A stretch of DNA of 8,332 nucleotides from Bacillota bacterium (GCA_023415525.1 JAEZKI010000109.1:1-8332), one strand, 5' to 3'. Positions 1 through 6,167 are shown, numbered from the stretch's first letter. Notes: generated by a model not told the origin, from the letters alone. A program made the numbers and translations.

Positions 1-1
1 G

Positions 2-139
2 GAATATATTCAATGGACAGCTTGGCTTGAAGGAATAAGTGAGGCAAGTGAACAAGATTTCCTTGATTATTATATACTATCAGAGAAAGAAGAAAAAGAA
101 ATTCAAAAAATGATTGATGAAATAGCAAGTATATCATAA
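2..139 (+). CDS. C-terminal end of an unrecognised protein (5' end outside window)
   Basis: An open frame enters from the left edge and ends at TAA 137-139, giving 45 visible residues. The end is acidic and looks helical: a Trp-containing stretch (QWTAWLEG) is followed by a Glu/Lys-rich tail ending EIASIS. I do not recognise the family. In an intact PBSX-type module the gene just before the tube would be the sheath, preceded by head-tail connector genes. Here this unrelated tail sits directly before a headless sheath fragment. It could be a connector or portal gene brought next to the sheath by deletion, or a gene inside an element inserted in the sheath. The frame is open and its codon use resembles the neighbours, so I am fairly sure it is coding, but not of its function. 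Confidence 0.55.
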   Translation, partial: EYIQWTAWLEGISEASEQDFLDYYILSEKEEKEIQKMIDEIASIS

Positions 140-175
140 TATTCAAATCCCCCCTTACTAACTAAACTAAAATAA

Positions 176-697
176 AAACTTATACTAAAGACAACGTGCC
201 CCCAGCTTACCAAGGATGAAATGGATGAAGCAATCAATAAAGGAGAATTTATTCTCTATCATGATGGTGAAAAGGTGAAGGTAGCAAGAAGTGTAAATAG
301 CTTTGTAGCCACTACTCAAGATAAGGGTGAAAGCTTCAAAAAGATTAAGATAGTAGAAGCCATGCACATGATTCATGACGATATTAGAAAGACTGCAGAG
401 GACAGCTATCTAGGGAAGTATGCCAACAGTTATGATAATAAGTGCCTCTTAATTACAGCCATTCAAGGTTACTTGGATCAACTTGTACTAGATGGGATAC
501 TAGATGATTCGTATAGTAATCGAGTTTGCATTGATATAGAAAGTCAAAGGGTATATCTAAAATCTATTGGTGTGAATGTAGAAGCACTAACTGAAAAGGA
601 GATTAAGGAATATAACACTAAAGATAAGGTGTTTTTAGGAGCCAGTATGAAAATACTAGATGCTATTGAGGATATTACTTTAGGTATTGCAATTTAG
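176..697 (+). pseudogene. xkdK: Tail sheath protein, C-terminal fragment (XkdK-like)
   Basis: The sheath forms the contractile outer cylinder of the tail. The frame matches the C-terminal part of PBSX-type sheaths: the segment LTKDEMDEAINKGEF, then a SVNSFVATTQDKGE-type strand region, then the conserved DDIRKTAEDSYLGKYANSYD stretch and a helix with AIQGYLDQLVLDGIL. It ends in the usual beta-rich tail. The first ATG is at 221 (AAGG at 212-215), giving 158 residues, but family-like sequence starts upstream of that ATG, at about 191-205. The frame is open back to TAA 173-175. Full sheaths of this family run roughly 350-470 residues, so the N-terminal half or more is absent. It is therefore called a 5'-truncated remnant. 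An alternative is the second exon or half of a sheath split by an intervening element that begins left of the window. The product without its N-terminal domains is unlikely to build a sheath. Confidence 0.7.
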
Positions 698-719
698 GTA
701 ATGCACATTATATTTAGCG

Positions 720-748
720 TTGTACTATAAAGAAATAAATGGTGTAAT
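720..748 (+). promoter_or_regulatory. Candidate promoter for the secreted-protein gene
   Basis: The gap between the sheath stop and the next start holds TGGTGTAAT at 740-748. This is an extended -10 (TGn plus TGTAAT, five of six to TATAAT). TTGTAC at 720-725, 17 bases upstream, is only a weak -35. Transcription would start about 25 bases before the start codon. Such matches are common in AT-rich DNA, so this is suggestive only. It would let the gene be expressed apart from the late tail operon. Confidence 0.3.
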
Positions 749-779
749 TTTCTGAAAATAATAAAAAGAGGTAAAGGGA

Positions 780-1277
780 ATGAAGAAAAGATATATATTA
801 TTTCTACTAGTATTGATTGTACCTGTAATGGTGTTAGCAAATTCAACCGTTAATTTGAAACAAGAATCCAAGCGACCTAACTCAATGGATGCGACTAAGA
901 AAGTGAAAATAATCTTTAATAGTTGGGATGATTGTAAAGCCCAAGGTGATATCGTAAAGGGTGAAAAACTCATTAAAATAGCTCCTAGTTCAGAAATAGA
1001 TTTAAATAGTGTATATACATGCATATATGCTGAACGAATAGGAGATACGAATAAATTTATAGCTACTTATGAGCAAGAGTATTTTTCTGGTGAAGTAAGT
1101 GTAATTTTTGATAGCTGGGATGAATGCAAAAAACAAGGAGCTACAGTAAAAGGAGAAGTACTTAGTACGATGAATGATGTAGCAAAAATAGATGTAGAAG
1201 CTAATTATCGTATGACTGAGGCCCATAGACTTCAAGAAACAAATAAGTTTGTTGCAACTTACAAGTTAGAACAATAA
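780..1277 (+). CDS. Predicted secreted protein with two tandem domains, function unknown
   Basis: This is a 165-residue protein that I cannot assign to a known family. Residues 1-20 form a classical signal peptide: basic MKKRY, a hydrophobic core, and a V-L-A site with predicted cleavage before Asn21. There is no lipobox Cys, so a secreted or wall-associated product is likely. The mature part holds two ungapped copies of one domain, residues 42-100 and 106-164, identical at 28 of 59 positions by hand alignment. Each copy has an IF-x-SW-[DE]-[DE]-C-K-x-Q motif, a VKGE turn, and an end like NKF-[IV]-ATY. Start 780 is supported by AAGAGG at 766-771, spaced 8 bases. The gene sits between sheath and tube, a place normally without an extra gene, has its own ribosome-binding site and a possible promoter, and is best read as a moron (cargo gene). 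Its Cys residues could pair outside the cell. Its role, such as a host-surface or exclusion function, is not visible. Confidence 0.75.
   Translation: MKKRYILFLLVLIVPVMVLANSTVNLKQESKRPNSMDATKKVKIIFNSWDDCKAQGDIVKGEKLIKIAPSSEIDLNSVYTCIYAERIGDTNKFIATYEQEYFSGEVSVIFDSWDECKKQGATVKGEVLSTMNDVAKIDVEANYRMTEAHRLQETNKFVATYKLEQ
903..1079 (+). repeat. Internal domain repeat, copy 1 (residues 42-100)
   Basis: First of two homologous 59-residue units in the secreted protein at 780-1277. Conserved positions shared with copy 2 include the IF, SW, C-K, Q-G, VKGE, NKF and ATY elements. This copy has an additional Cys (residue 81) not present in copy 2. The DNA copies have diverged, so the duplication is old. Confidence 0.75.
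1095..1271 (+). repeat. Internal domain repeat, copy 2 (residues 106-164)
   Basis: Second 59-residue unit, offset exactly 64 residues from copy 1 and alignable without gaps. Its motif is IFDSWDECKKQ. It ends one residue before the end of the protein, so the mature protein is little more than two such domains joined by a five-residue linker. Confidence 0.75.
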
Positions 1278-1301
1278 TATCTCATGGGTACTCAAGAATG
1301 A

Positions 1302-1730
1302 ATGGACAAATTTTCAGCACACCAAGTCATAAATGGAACTTGGGGAGAAGTATGGATTGATGGAACCTACATGGCAGAGGTTACAGCCTTTGTAGCCAAG
1401 GTGACACTAGAAAAAACAGATGTCAACATGACACGACGATTAGCAAAAGCACAAAAAGTTATAGGATATTCTTGTTCAGGGCAATTAACGCTTAACAAGG
1501 TATCCTCTTTTTTTATCAAAAAGTTGAGTGAGGATATGAAAGTAGGTAAGCAAACCGTTTGCACTATCATTTCTAAGCTTGATGATCCTGATGCTAACGG
1601 TGCAGAACGAGTAGTGATTAAAGATGCAGTCTTTGATGAACTTACACTTGCAAATTGGGCAGCTAAGACGTTGGGAGAAGAACAAGTGAACTTTACTTTT
1701 AGCGATTGGGATTTATTAGACACGATTTAA
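1302..1730 (+). CDS. xkdM: Tail tube protein (XkdM-like, DUF2001)
   Basis: This protein stacks in hexameric rings to form the inner tail tube around the tape measure. The 142-residue length and the N-terminal pattern (VINGTWGEVWIDG followed by an alternating beta pattern) are those of PBSX-type tube proteins. The rest is beta-rich with one long loop, as expected for this fold. The conserved N-terminus begins only a few residues after ATG 1302, and TGA lies immediately upstream in frame (1299-1301), so 1302 is the only sensible start. Oddly, there is no good Shine-Dalgarno sequence before it, although the tube is normally among the most abundant tail proteins. The secreted-protein gene ends 24 bases upstream, so its insertion may have removed the original leader. 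A five-codon reading frame (1284-1301) ends exactly against the start and could aid re-initiation. Confidence 0.92.
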   Translation: MDKFSAHQVINGTWGEVWIDGTYMAEVTAFVAKVTLEKTDVNMTRRLAKAQKVIGYSCSGQLTLNKVSSFFIKKLSEDMKVGKQTVCTIISKLDDPDANGAERVVIKDAVFDELTLANWAAKTLGEEQVNFTFSDWDLLDTI

Positions 1731-1740
1731 GACATTTTTT

Positions 1741-1763
1741 AGGACAACATTGGAGGACAACAT
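1741..1763 (+). promoter_or_regulatory. Ribosome-binding site of the tail assembly chaperone, with duplicated leader
   Basis: GGAGG at 1752-1756 lies five bases before ATG 1762 and fixes that start. A TTG at 1750, also in frame, overlaps this site and is not the start. The ten bases AGGACAACAT occur twice (1741-1750 and 1754-1763), a short tandem duplication of the leader that includes the start AT. Confidence 0.8.
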
Positions 1764-2175
1764 GAGTTTAATTGATAAATTATTACAGATGGACAAAGCC
1801 AAATTTACACAACTACCTACAAGAGAGGTAGAACTAAATAGGCTAACAGAAGCCTTTGGAGAATCTTTTAAGGTAAAATGTAAAGCCATTGATGGAGAAA
1901 GGTATGCAGATATTCAACGTTCAGCTATTGACCTTAATAAGAAGGGAGGGTTAAGAAATATTAATCTCTATGAAATGCAAGTACTTACTGTAATTGATGG
2001 AGTGGTTGAGCCTAGCTTAAAGGATCAAAGACTACTTGCCTACTTTGGATGTGTCACGCCTAAAGAATTGGTTAAAAAGCTTTTCCTTGCAGGAGAGATT
2101 GCAGAGCTATCCAACGTCATTACTGAACTTTCAGGTTATGACAAAGAAGAGGATGAAGAAGAAATAAAAAAGTAG
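1762..2175 (+). CDS. xkdN: Tail assembly chaperone, short form (XkdN-like, G-type product)
   Basis: This is the zero-frame product, 137 residues, of the gene between tube and tape measure. By position and sequence it is the G-like tail assembly chaperone, which binds the tape measure and keeps it ready for tube polymerisation; it is not part of the finished tail. It starts MSLIDKLLQMDK, has a conserved beta segment (LPTREVELNRLTEAFGE, FKVKCKAIDGERYADI), then helical segments including TPKELVKKLFLAGEIAELSNVI, and ends in an acidic run of Asp/Glu followed by Lys-Lys. The last two sense codons, AAA AAG, lie in a -1 frameshift heptamer, so a fraction of ribosomes should make a longer protein ending at 2354. 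In this family of genes the ratio of short to long form matters for assembly. Confidence 0.88.
   Translation: MSLIDKLLQMDKAKFTQLPTREVELNRLTEAFGESFKVKCKAIDGERYADIQRSAIDLNKKGGLRNINLYEMQVLTVIDGVVEPSLKDQRLLAYFGCVTPKELVKKLFLAGEIAELSNVITELSGYDKEEDEEEIKK
2147..2172 (+). promoter_or_regulatory. Programmed -1 ribosomal frameshift site (A AAA AAG with upstream SD-like stimulator)
   Basis: Bases 2166-2172 read A AAA AAG in the zero frame, the canonical X XXY YYZ slippery heptamer, followed directly by TAG at 2173-2175. Slipping back one base joins the chaperone to an open frame of 60 codons ending at 2354. AAGAGGA at 2147-2153 lies 12 bases upstream of the heptamer, the spacing at which an internal Shine-Dalgarno sequence stimulates -1 shifting, as in E. 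coli dnaX. Only a weak downstream stem (2184-2187 with 2198-2201) is visible. Frameshifted chaperones before the tape measure are a known feature of long-tailed phages. Confidence 0.82.
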
Positions 2176-2354
2176 TTGATCAAGACTATGAAATGCAAGT
2201 CATGTATCTACTATTCAAATACAAGAGAATGCTACCAAGCGAGTATTACTGGCTTCCTTTAGGGGAAAAAAGAGTGCTCACTTATTTTATGAAGCGTGAA
2301 ATTGAAGAGAGACAACAAGAGATGCAACACCTCTATGGGGGTGATACCTCATAG
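2172..2354 (+). CDS. Frameshift extension of the tail assembly chaperone (T-type part)
   Basis: Sixty codons in the -1 frame, reached by slippage at 2166-2172, giving a fusion of 197 residues counted from ATG 1762. The visible sequence reads VVDQDYEMQVMYLLFKYKRM, then a PSEYYWLPLGEKRVL segment and a charged helix (KREIEERQQEMQ). It looks helical and coding throughout, with no disruption, as expected for the T domain that recruits the tube subunit. There is no Shine-Dalgarno site before its internal ATGs (2193, 2202), so independent translation is unlikely. Its stop TAG (2352-2354) overlaps the presumed ATA start of the tape measure at 2351 in the string ATAG. Confidence 0.8.
   Translation, partial: VVDQDYEMQVMYLLFKYKRMLPSEYYWLPLGEKRVLTYFMKREIEERQQEMQHLYGGDTS
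2337..2345 (+). promoter_or_regulatory. Ribosome-binding site that points to an ATA start
   Basis: GGGGGTGAT differs by one base from GGAGGTGAT, a near-complete complement of the 16S rRNA tail. Its GGGGG core ends nine bases before ATA 2351. No ATG, GTG or TTG in any frame lies at a usable distance for the tape measure frame, so the site decides the start. Confidence 0.75.
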
Positions 2355-4540
2355 CAAAAATTGTAGATGCTATTTTAAGACTGACAGACAATTTCACTCC
2401 TACACTAGCCAAAGCAGAAAAAGGCCTTACTCAATACGCTAGACAAGCTCAAAGGGTAGGAAGAGACCTGCAGAGGATAGGTAGCAATATTGAGGGTGTT
2501 GGTAAATCACTATCCCTTGGGGTAACAGCCCCACTCCTAGCGGCAGGAACAGCCAGTTTAAAGGCTACTATGGACTTTGATAGTTCGATGTCTAAGGTGC
2601 GAGCCTTATCAGGTGCAACAGGAGAAGAATTACTTGCCTTAAAAGAGAAAGCAGTAGAACTAGGAGCCACCACAGCATGGAGCGCTTCAGAAGTTGGGGA
2701 TGCCATGCAATATATGGCCCTTGCAGGGTGGAATGCTAATGAAATGCTAGAAGGAACAGCAGGTATCCTTTCAGCAGCTAGTGCTACAGGTGAAGAACTA
2801 GCAATAGTGAGTGACATCATTACCGATGGCCTAAGTGCCTTTGGACTTCAAGCCAAAGAATCCTCACGTTTTGCAGATATTCTTGCCAGTACAGCCACTA
2901 ATGCCAATACCACTATAGAAATGATGGGGGAAGCTTTTACCTATGCAGGTTCTGTAGCAGGGGCCTTTAATTATTCAGTAGAGGACACAGCCCTCGCCAT
3001 TGGCCTTATGGCAAACTCAGGAGTGAAGGCTTCTAATGCAGGGACAGCCTTAAGGAAGATGATGACAGAGCTTAATGGAACGATAGAAGTAACAGGAAAG
3101 AATATAGGCACTTATACCATTCAAACAGCCAATGCAGATGGAACTATGAAGCCATTTAGAGAGACATTAGTGTCATTAAGGAGTGCCTTTAAAGGATTAA
3201 CAGAGGCCGAACGTTCAGCTACAGCAGAGATGTTAGTAGGTAAGACAGGTATGGCAGGGTTACTCGCCATTATGAATACTACAGATGAAGCTTTTAATAG
3301 TTTGGCAGATTCCATTGACAATTCCACAGGCTCAGCACAGCAAATGTCAGAAGTCATGTTAGATAACCTAGGAGGGCAACTTACTCTTATCAAAAGTGGT
3401 ATAGAATCCATAGCCCTATCCATTGGTGAACGATTAACCCCTTATGCAAGAAAGCTGGCAGAGGGAGTGCAAGGTGTAGTTAATAAATTTAATAGCATGA
3501 GTGATGCAGAAAAAGACCAAGTGTTAAAAATAGGAGCACTTGTTGCTTGTATACCACCTCTTATATTGGTTTATGGAAAGCTAGTAAAGGGTGTAGGAAA
3601 AGTAGTGGTAGGCTTTGGAAAGTTTGGACAACAAGTCAGAAGTGCAGGCTCAATAATGAAGGTTGTCTTTTCACCAGCCAATAAGATAGTGCTCATTATG
3701 ACAGCTATTGCATTGGTAGTAGCACTCATTATTAAGTATTGGGAACCTTTAAAGACCTTTATGATACAGGTATTTGAACGTATCAAGCAGCTGGCCCTTT
3801 CTTGTGGTGTAGATTTTGAAAGGCTAGGGGAAGTGATGGCTAAAGTGAAAGAAGGAATCATCCTAGTTGTGCAGGGTGTGGTTAATATCTTTTTATGGCT
3901 ATGGGATAAGCTTCATCCTATCCTAGAAAGTATGATGCAAAGTATACAGCTTTTAGCCTCAATATGGATAGGAGCGTTCCAAGGGATACTGACAGGACTA
4001 GGGCCACTTATTAATGGAATCGCTAGTGCTTTAGGAGGACTTATTGATTTTATAGCAGGCGTTTTTACTGGTGATTGGGGGAAAGCTTGGGAAGGTGTTG
4101 TAAGTCTATTTACTGGTATTTTTGAAGGAATTACTGGTGTTTGTAAAAGTGTCATGAATGGAATTATAGGTTTTATTAATGGAGCTATTAGAGGGATTAA
4201 TAAACTAGGTTCTTTCAAAATGCCTGATTGGTTAGGTGGAAAAGAGATAGGTCTTAATATTCCACAGATACCAATGCTCTATAAAGGGACAGATAATTGG
4301 CAAGGTGGTACAGCTATGATTCATGATAGAGGGGCTGAAATTGTAGACCTACCTAGAGGAACACGAGTTTACCCACATGATGAAAGTATCAAGAAGGCCT
4401 TTAATGATGGCGCAAAGCAGGGCACAAATGGAGTGACTATTAATATTTCTAATATGACTGTAAGAAAGCAAAGTGATATAGATGAAATAGCCAGTGCTCT
4501 TTATAACCAATTTAAGAAACACGCTTTTAATATGGCTTAG
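2351..4540 (+). CDS. xkdO: Tail tape measure protein (XkdO-like, TIGR01760 family), apparent ATA start
   Basis: The tape measure sets tail length and is threaded inside the tube. From ATA 2351 it has 729 residues. The N-terminus, (M)AKIVDAILRLTDNFTP, matches the family's usual opening with ATA in the Met position. Next comes the tail-tape-measure core, about residues 74-350, with segments such as FDSSMSKVRALSGATGEE, TTAWSASEVGDAMQYMALAG and MANSGVKASNAGTALRKMM. Hydrophobic, membrane-like stretches follow at about 395-420 and 445-465, and a Gly/Ile-rich region at about 500-620. The C-terminus has AMIHDRGAEIVDLPRGTRVYPHD, common at the end of clostridial tape measures (about 650-680). The first in-frame ATG, at 2570, would delete 73 conserved residues and has no ribosome-binding site. 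The frame is intact, so the protein is probably functional if the ATA is used. The start overlaps the chaperone extension stop, allowing coupled re-initiation. Confidence 0.9.
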   Translation: MAKIVDAILRLTDNFTPTLAKAEKGLTQYARQAQRVGRDLQRIGSNIEGVGKSLSLGVTAPLLAAGTASLKATMDFDSSMSKVRALSGATGEELLALKEKAVELGATTAWSASEVGDAMQYMALAGWNANEMLEGTAGILSAASATGEELAIVSDIITDGLSAFGLQAKESSRFADILASTATNANTTIEMMGEAFTYAGSVAGAFNYSVEDTALAIGLMANSGVKASNAGTALRKMMTELNGTIEVTGKNIGTYTIQTANADGTMKPFRETLVSLRSAFKGLTEAERSATAEMLVGKTGMAGLLAIMNTTDEAFNSLADSIDNSTGSAQQMSEVMLDNLGGQLTLIKSGIESIALSIGERLTPYARKLAEGVQGVVNKFNSMSDAEKDQVLKIGALVACIPPLILVYGKLVKGVGKVVVGFGKFGQQVRSAGSIMKVVFSPANKIVLIMTAIALVVALIIKYWEPLKTFMIQVFERIKQLALSCGVDFERLGEVMAKVKEGIILVVQGVVNIFLWLWDKLHPILESMMQSIQLLASIWIGAFQGILTGLGPLINGIASALGGLIDFIAGVFTGDWGKAWEGVVSLFTGIFEGITGVCKSVMNGIIGFINGAIRGINKLGSFKMPDWLGGKEIGLNIPQIPMLYKGTDNWQGGTAMIHDRGAEIVDLPRGTRVYPHDESIKKAFNDGAKQGTNGVTINISNMTVRKQSDIDEIASALYNQFKKHAFNMA

Positions 4541-4547
4541 AAAGGAG
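4541..4547 (+). promoter_or_regulatory. Ribosome-binding site pointing to a second ATA start
   Basis: AAAGGAG follows the tape measure stop directly and lies seven bases before ATA 4555. No ATG, GTG or TTG in the correct frame lies nearby. Spacing and strength are those of a normal start site apart from the third base of the start codon. Confidence 0.75.
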
Positions 4548-4554
4548 ACATACT

Positions 4555-5178
4555 ATAGATTACTATTTATCATTTAATAACAACGAGGAAAGGCTAAGAT
4601 TACCAGTCCTTCCTTCCTCTTTTGAGGTCACTATTCCTCATCAGAATACAACAGTCAATATTACAGAACTTGGTGAGATTAATCTCATCGGTAAAACAGG
4701 TCTTGCAAGTATGACGATACAAAGTTTTTTTCCTAATCAAGATTATCCATTTTGTTTATATACTGATTATCCCAAGCCTTATGAATGCATTAAGTTACTC
4801 CTTAAATGGAAGGAATCAGGTAGACCTATAAGGGTGATAGTGACAGAGACACCCATCAATTATGCCATGGCTATAGAAAGTCTTTCTTACTCGGAAGTAG
4901 ATGGCACAGGAGATGTATATTTTACCCTTGAATTAAAGGAGTATAAGTTTATCAAGACGCCAGTCTTAGGAACTTCAAGTCAAAATACCTTAACCACACC
5001 ACCCACCACTAGAGAAGTGAAGTCTCCTCCTACCTCCTATGTGGTCAGAAAGGGCGATACCCTGTGGCTTATTGCTAAGAAACTGACAGGAGAGGGAAGC
5101 AACTATAAAGTTATAGCCACTAAGAACAATATCATCAATCCTAATAAGATTTATGTAGGACAAAGGTTGGTGATCTAA
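4555..5178 (+). CDS. xkdP: LysM-domain tail/baseplate protein (XkdP-like), apparent ATA start
   Basis: This is a structural protein of the tail-baseplate junction, not a lysin. From ATA 4555 it has 207 residues. The N-terminus (M)DYYLSFNNNEERLRLPVLP, then VTIPHQNTTVNITELGEINL and a FFPNQDYPF segment, is the conserved opening of PBSX-type LysM tail proteins. A central domain (about 50-138) includes WKESGRPIRVIVTETPIN. A Thr/Pro/Ser linker (139-160) leads to one LysM domain at 161-207, with YVVRKGDTLWLIAKKLTG and a final NKIYVGQRLVI. The first in-frame ATG, at 4711, would remove the first 52 residues, half of the conserved domain, and has no ribosome-binding site. The stop TAA (5176-5178) overlaps the next ATG by one base. 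LysM binds peptidoglycan-like glycans; in tails it is thought to act in hub assembly or wall contact. Confidence 0.88.
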   Translation: MDYYLSFNNNEERLRLPVLPSSFEVTIPHQNTTVNITELGEINLIGKTGLASMTIQSFFPNQDYPFCLYTDYPKPYECIKLLLKWKESGRPIRVIVTETPINYAMAIESLSYSEVDGTGDVYFTLELKEYKFIKTPVLGTSSQNTLTTPPTTREVKSPPTSYVVRKGDTLWLIAKKLTGEGSNYKVIATKNNIINPNKIYVGQRLVI

Positions 5179-6131
5179 TGCCAAAGGTGGTATTGAAAAA
5201 TAAAAAGGATACTTTAGATGTAACTAACATGATTAGTACCATTAAATGGAGTGGTAGCACTTCACAAATAGCAAGGATGCTAGAGCTAGATTTTTTATAC
5301 CCTATACATGATTATTATGCCCCTAAGATTTATCCTAATATTGGTGATAAAATGTATTTGTATGATGATACTGGAGAGGAATTATTTAGGGGAAGAGTTT
5401 TTTATAATGAACGATTTGGAGAGCAAGGGACAATACAGATTACTTGTTATGAGGATGCAATTAGGTTAAGTAAAAGTAAAGGTACTTACAACTTTAAAGG
5501 AAAGACAGCCGAGACCATTACAAGAACTGTTTGTAATGATTTAGGAATAGAGGTTGGAGAACTTGCTACAACAGGAATACAGCAAAAATTGATTTGTAGC
5601 AATATGAATATGTATGAGATCATAAGAAAGGCTTATGAATCAGTAGGTAGTCAAAATGGTAAAAAGTATCAAATAGGCATGAAAAGAGGGAAACTGAATG
5701 TAGAAGAGGTGGCTAAGGAAGAGACAATTCACATATTAAGAGCAGGAGCCAACATTTTAGAGTGCAGCTATTCAGAAAATGCTGAGGGAGTAGTCAATAA
5801 GGTCAAAATATATGATGAACAAGATCAGTATATAGGGGAGGTAAAGGATGATAATCTTATTATTCTTTTAGGTGCATTTCAGGAGGCCTATACCAAGGAA
5901 GAAGATAAGCAGGCAAGAACGATGGCGCAAAGTATACTACAAGGTATTGAGAGTACCATAGAGGTAGGCGTATCAGGTCATACAAGTTATTTAAGTGGCA
6001 AGGCAATTAAGATGGAGGATTCATTAATTAAGTTACAAGATAGCTTATTTATTGAAGAAGATGAGCATGAATGGAGTAATAAGCAATATAAAGTTGCTAT
6101 AAAAATAAAGTTAGTAAAATATAATTTTTAG
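5178..6131 (+). CDS. xkdQ: Tail hub protein (XkdQ-like, gpD / T4 gp27-like)
   Basis: This 317-residue protein is the baseplate hub family that sits at the end of the tube and holds the central spike. The N-terminal beta domain (about 1-90) contains ISTIKWSGSTSQIARMLELD, and a GDKMYLYDDTGEELFRGRV strand pair typical of these hubs. Next is a region with SKGTYNFKGKTAETITRTVC (about 95-120), matching the family's helix that begins the second domain. The C-terminal part includes NAEGVVNKVKIYDE and an ARTMAQSILQ helix, then a final strand. Length agrees with PBSX XkdQ. The start ATG overlaps the LysM gene stop by one base, with a purine-rich site at 5162-5174, so the two are coupled. Normally the XkdR gene follows at once; here an EcsC-family gene intervenes. 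Confidence 0.9.
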   Translation: MPKVVLKNKKDTLDVTNMISTIKWSGSTSQIARMLELDFLYPIHDYYAPKIYPNIGDKMYLYDDTGEELFRGRVFYNERFGEQGTIQITCYEDAIRLSKSKGTYNFKGKTAETITRTVCNDLGIEVGELATTGIQQKLICSNMNMYEIIRKAYESVGSQNGKKYQIGMKRGKLNVEEVAKEETIHILRAGANILECSYSENAEGVVNKVKIYDEQDQYIGEVKDDNLIILLGAFQEAYTKEEDKQARTMAQSILQGIESTIEVGVSGHTSYLSGKAIKMEDSLIKLQDSLFIEEDEHEWSNKQYKVAIKIKLVKYNF

Positions 6132-6158
6132 AAAATTATATACGATTTAAGGTTTATA

Positions 6159-6167
6159 TGAGATAAT
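6159..6167 (+). promoter_or_regulatory. Candidate extended -10 promoter for the EcsC-family gene
   Basis: TGAGATAAT is a TGn extended -10 with GATAAT (five of six to TATAAT), about 45 bases before the EcsC-family start. No convincing -35 is present at 16-18 bases upstream. The arrangement resembles that before the other extra gene at 780. Confidence 0.28.

Noticed and set aside
140..190. 3' end of a group II intron or insertion sequence
   Set aside because: No domain V-like hairpin, terminal inverted repeat or recognisable transposase end is visible; an element starting left of the window cannot be excluded but is not supported here.
1750..1761. TTG 1750 as start of the tail assembly chaperone
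   Set aside because: The TTG overlaps the GGAGG of the ribosome-binding site; ATG 1762 is correctly spaced from it.
2178..2208. Downstream pseudoknot or hairpin stimulating the frameshift
   Set aside because: Only a 4-base stem with a 3-base outer helix can be drawn by hand; too weak to annotate.
2449..4218. Open frames on the minus strand opposite the tape measure, and others elsewhere
   Set aside because: They lie opposite well-supported coding sequence, have no ribosome-binding sites and show low-complexity Ser/Pro/Ala content typical of antisense shadows.
2570..4540. Tape measure starting at the first in-frame ATG (2570)
   Set aside because: No ribosome-binding site before it, and 73 in-frame codons upstream encode the family's conserved N-terminus behind a strong site.
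4711..5178. LysM protein starting at ATG 4711
   Set aside because: It would cut through the conserved N-terminal domain; family-like sequence runs back to 4555 behind AAAGGAG.
5035..5178. LysM domain as sign of an endolysin
   Set aside because: There is no catalytic domain, and the N-terminal part and gene order are those of the structural XkdP family.
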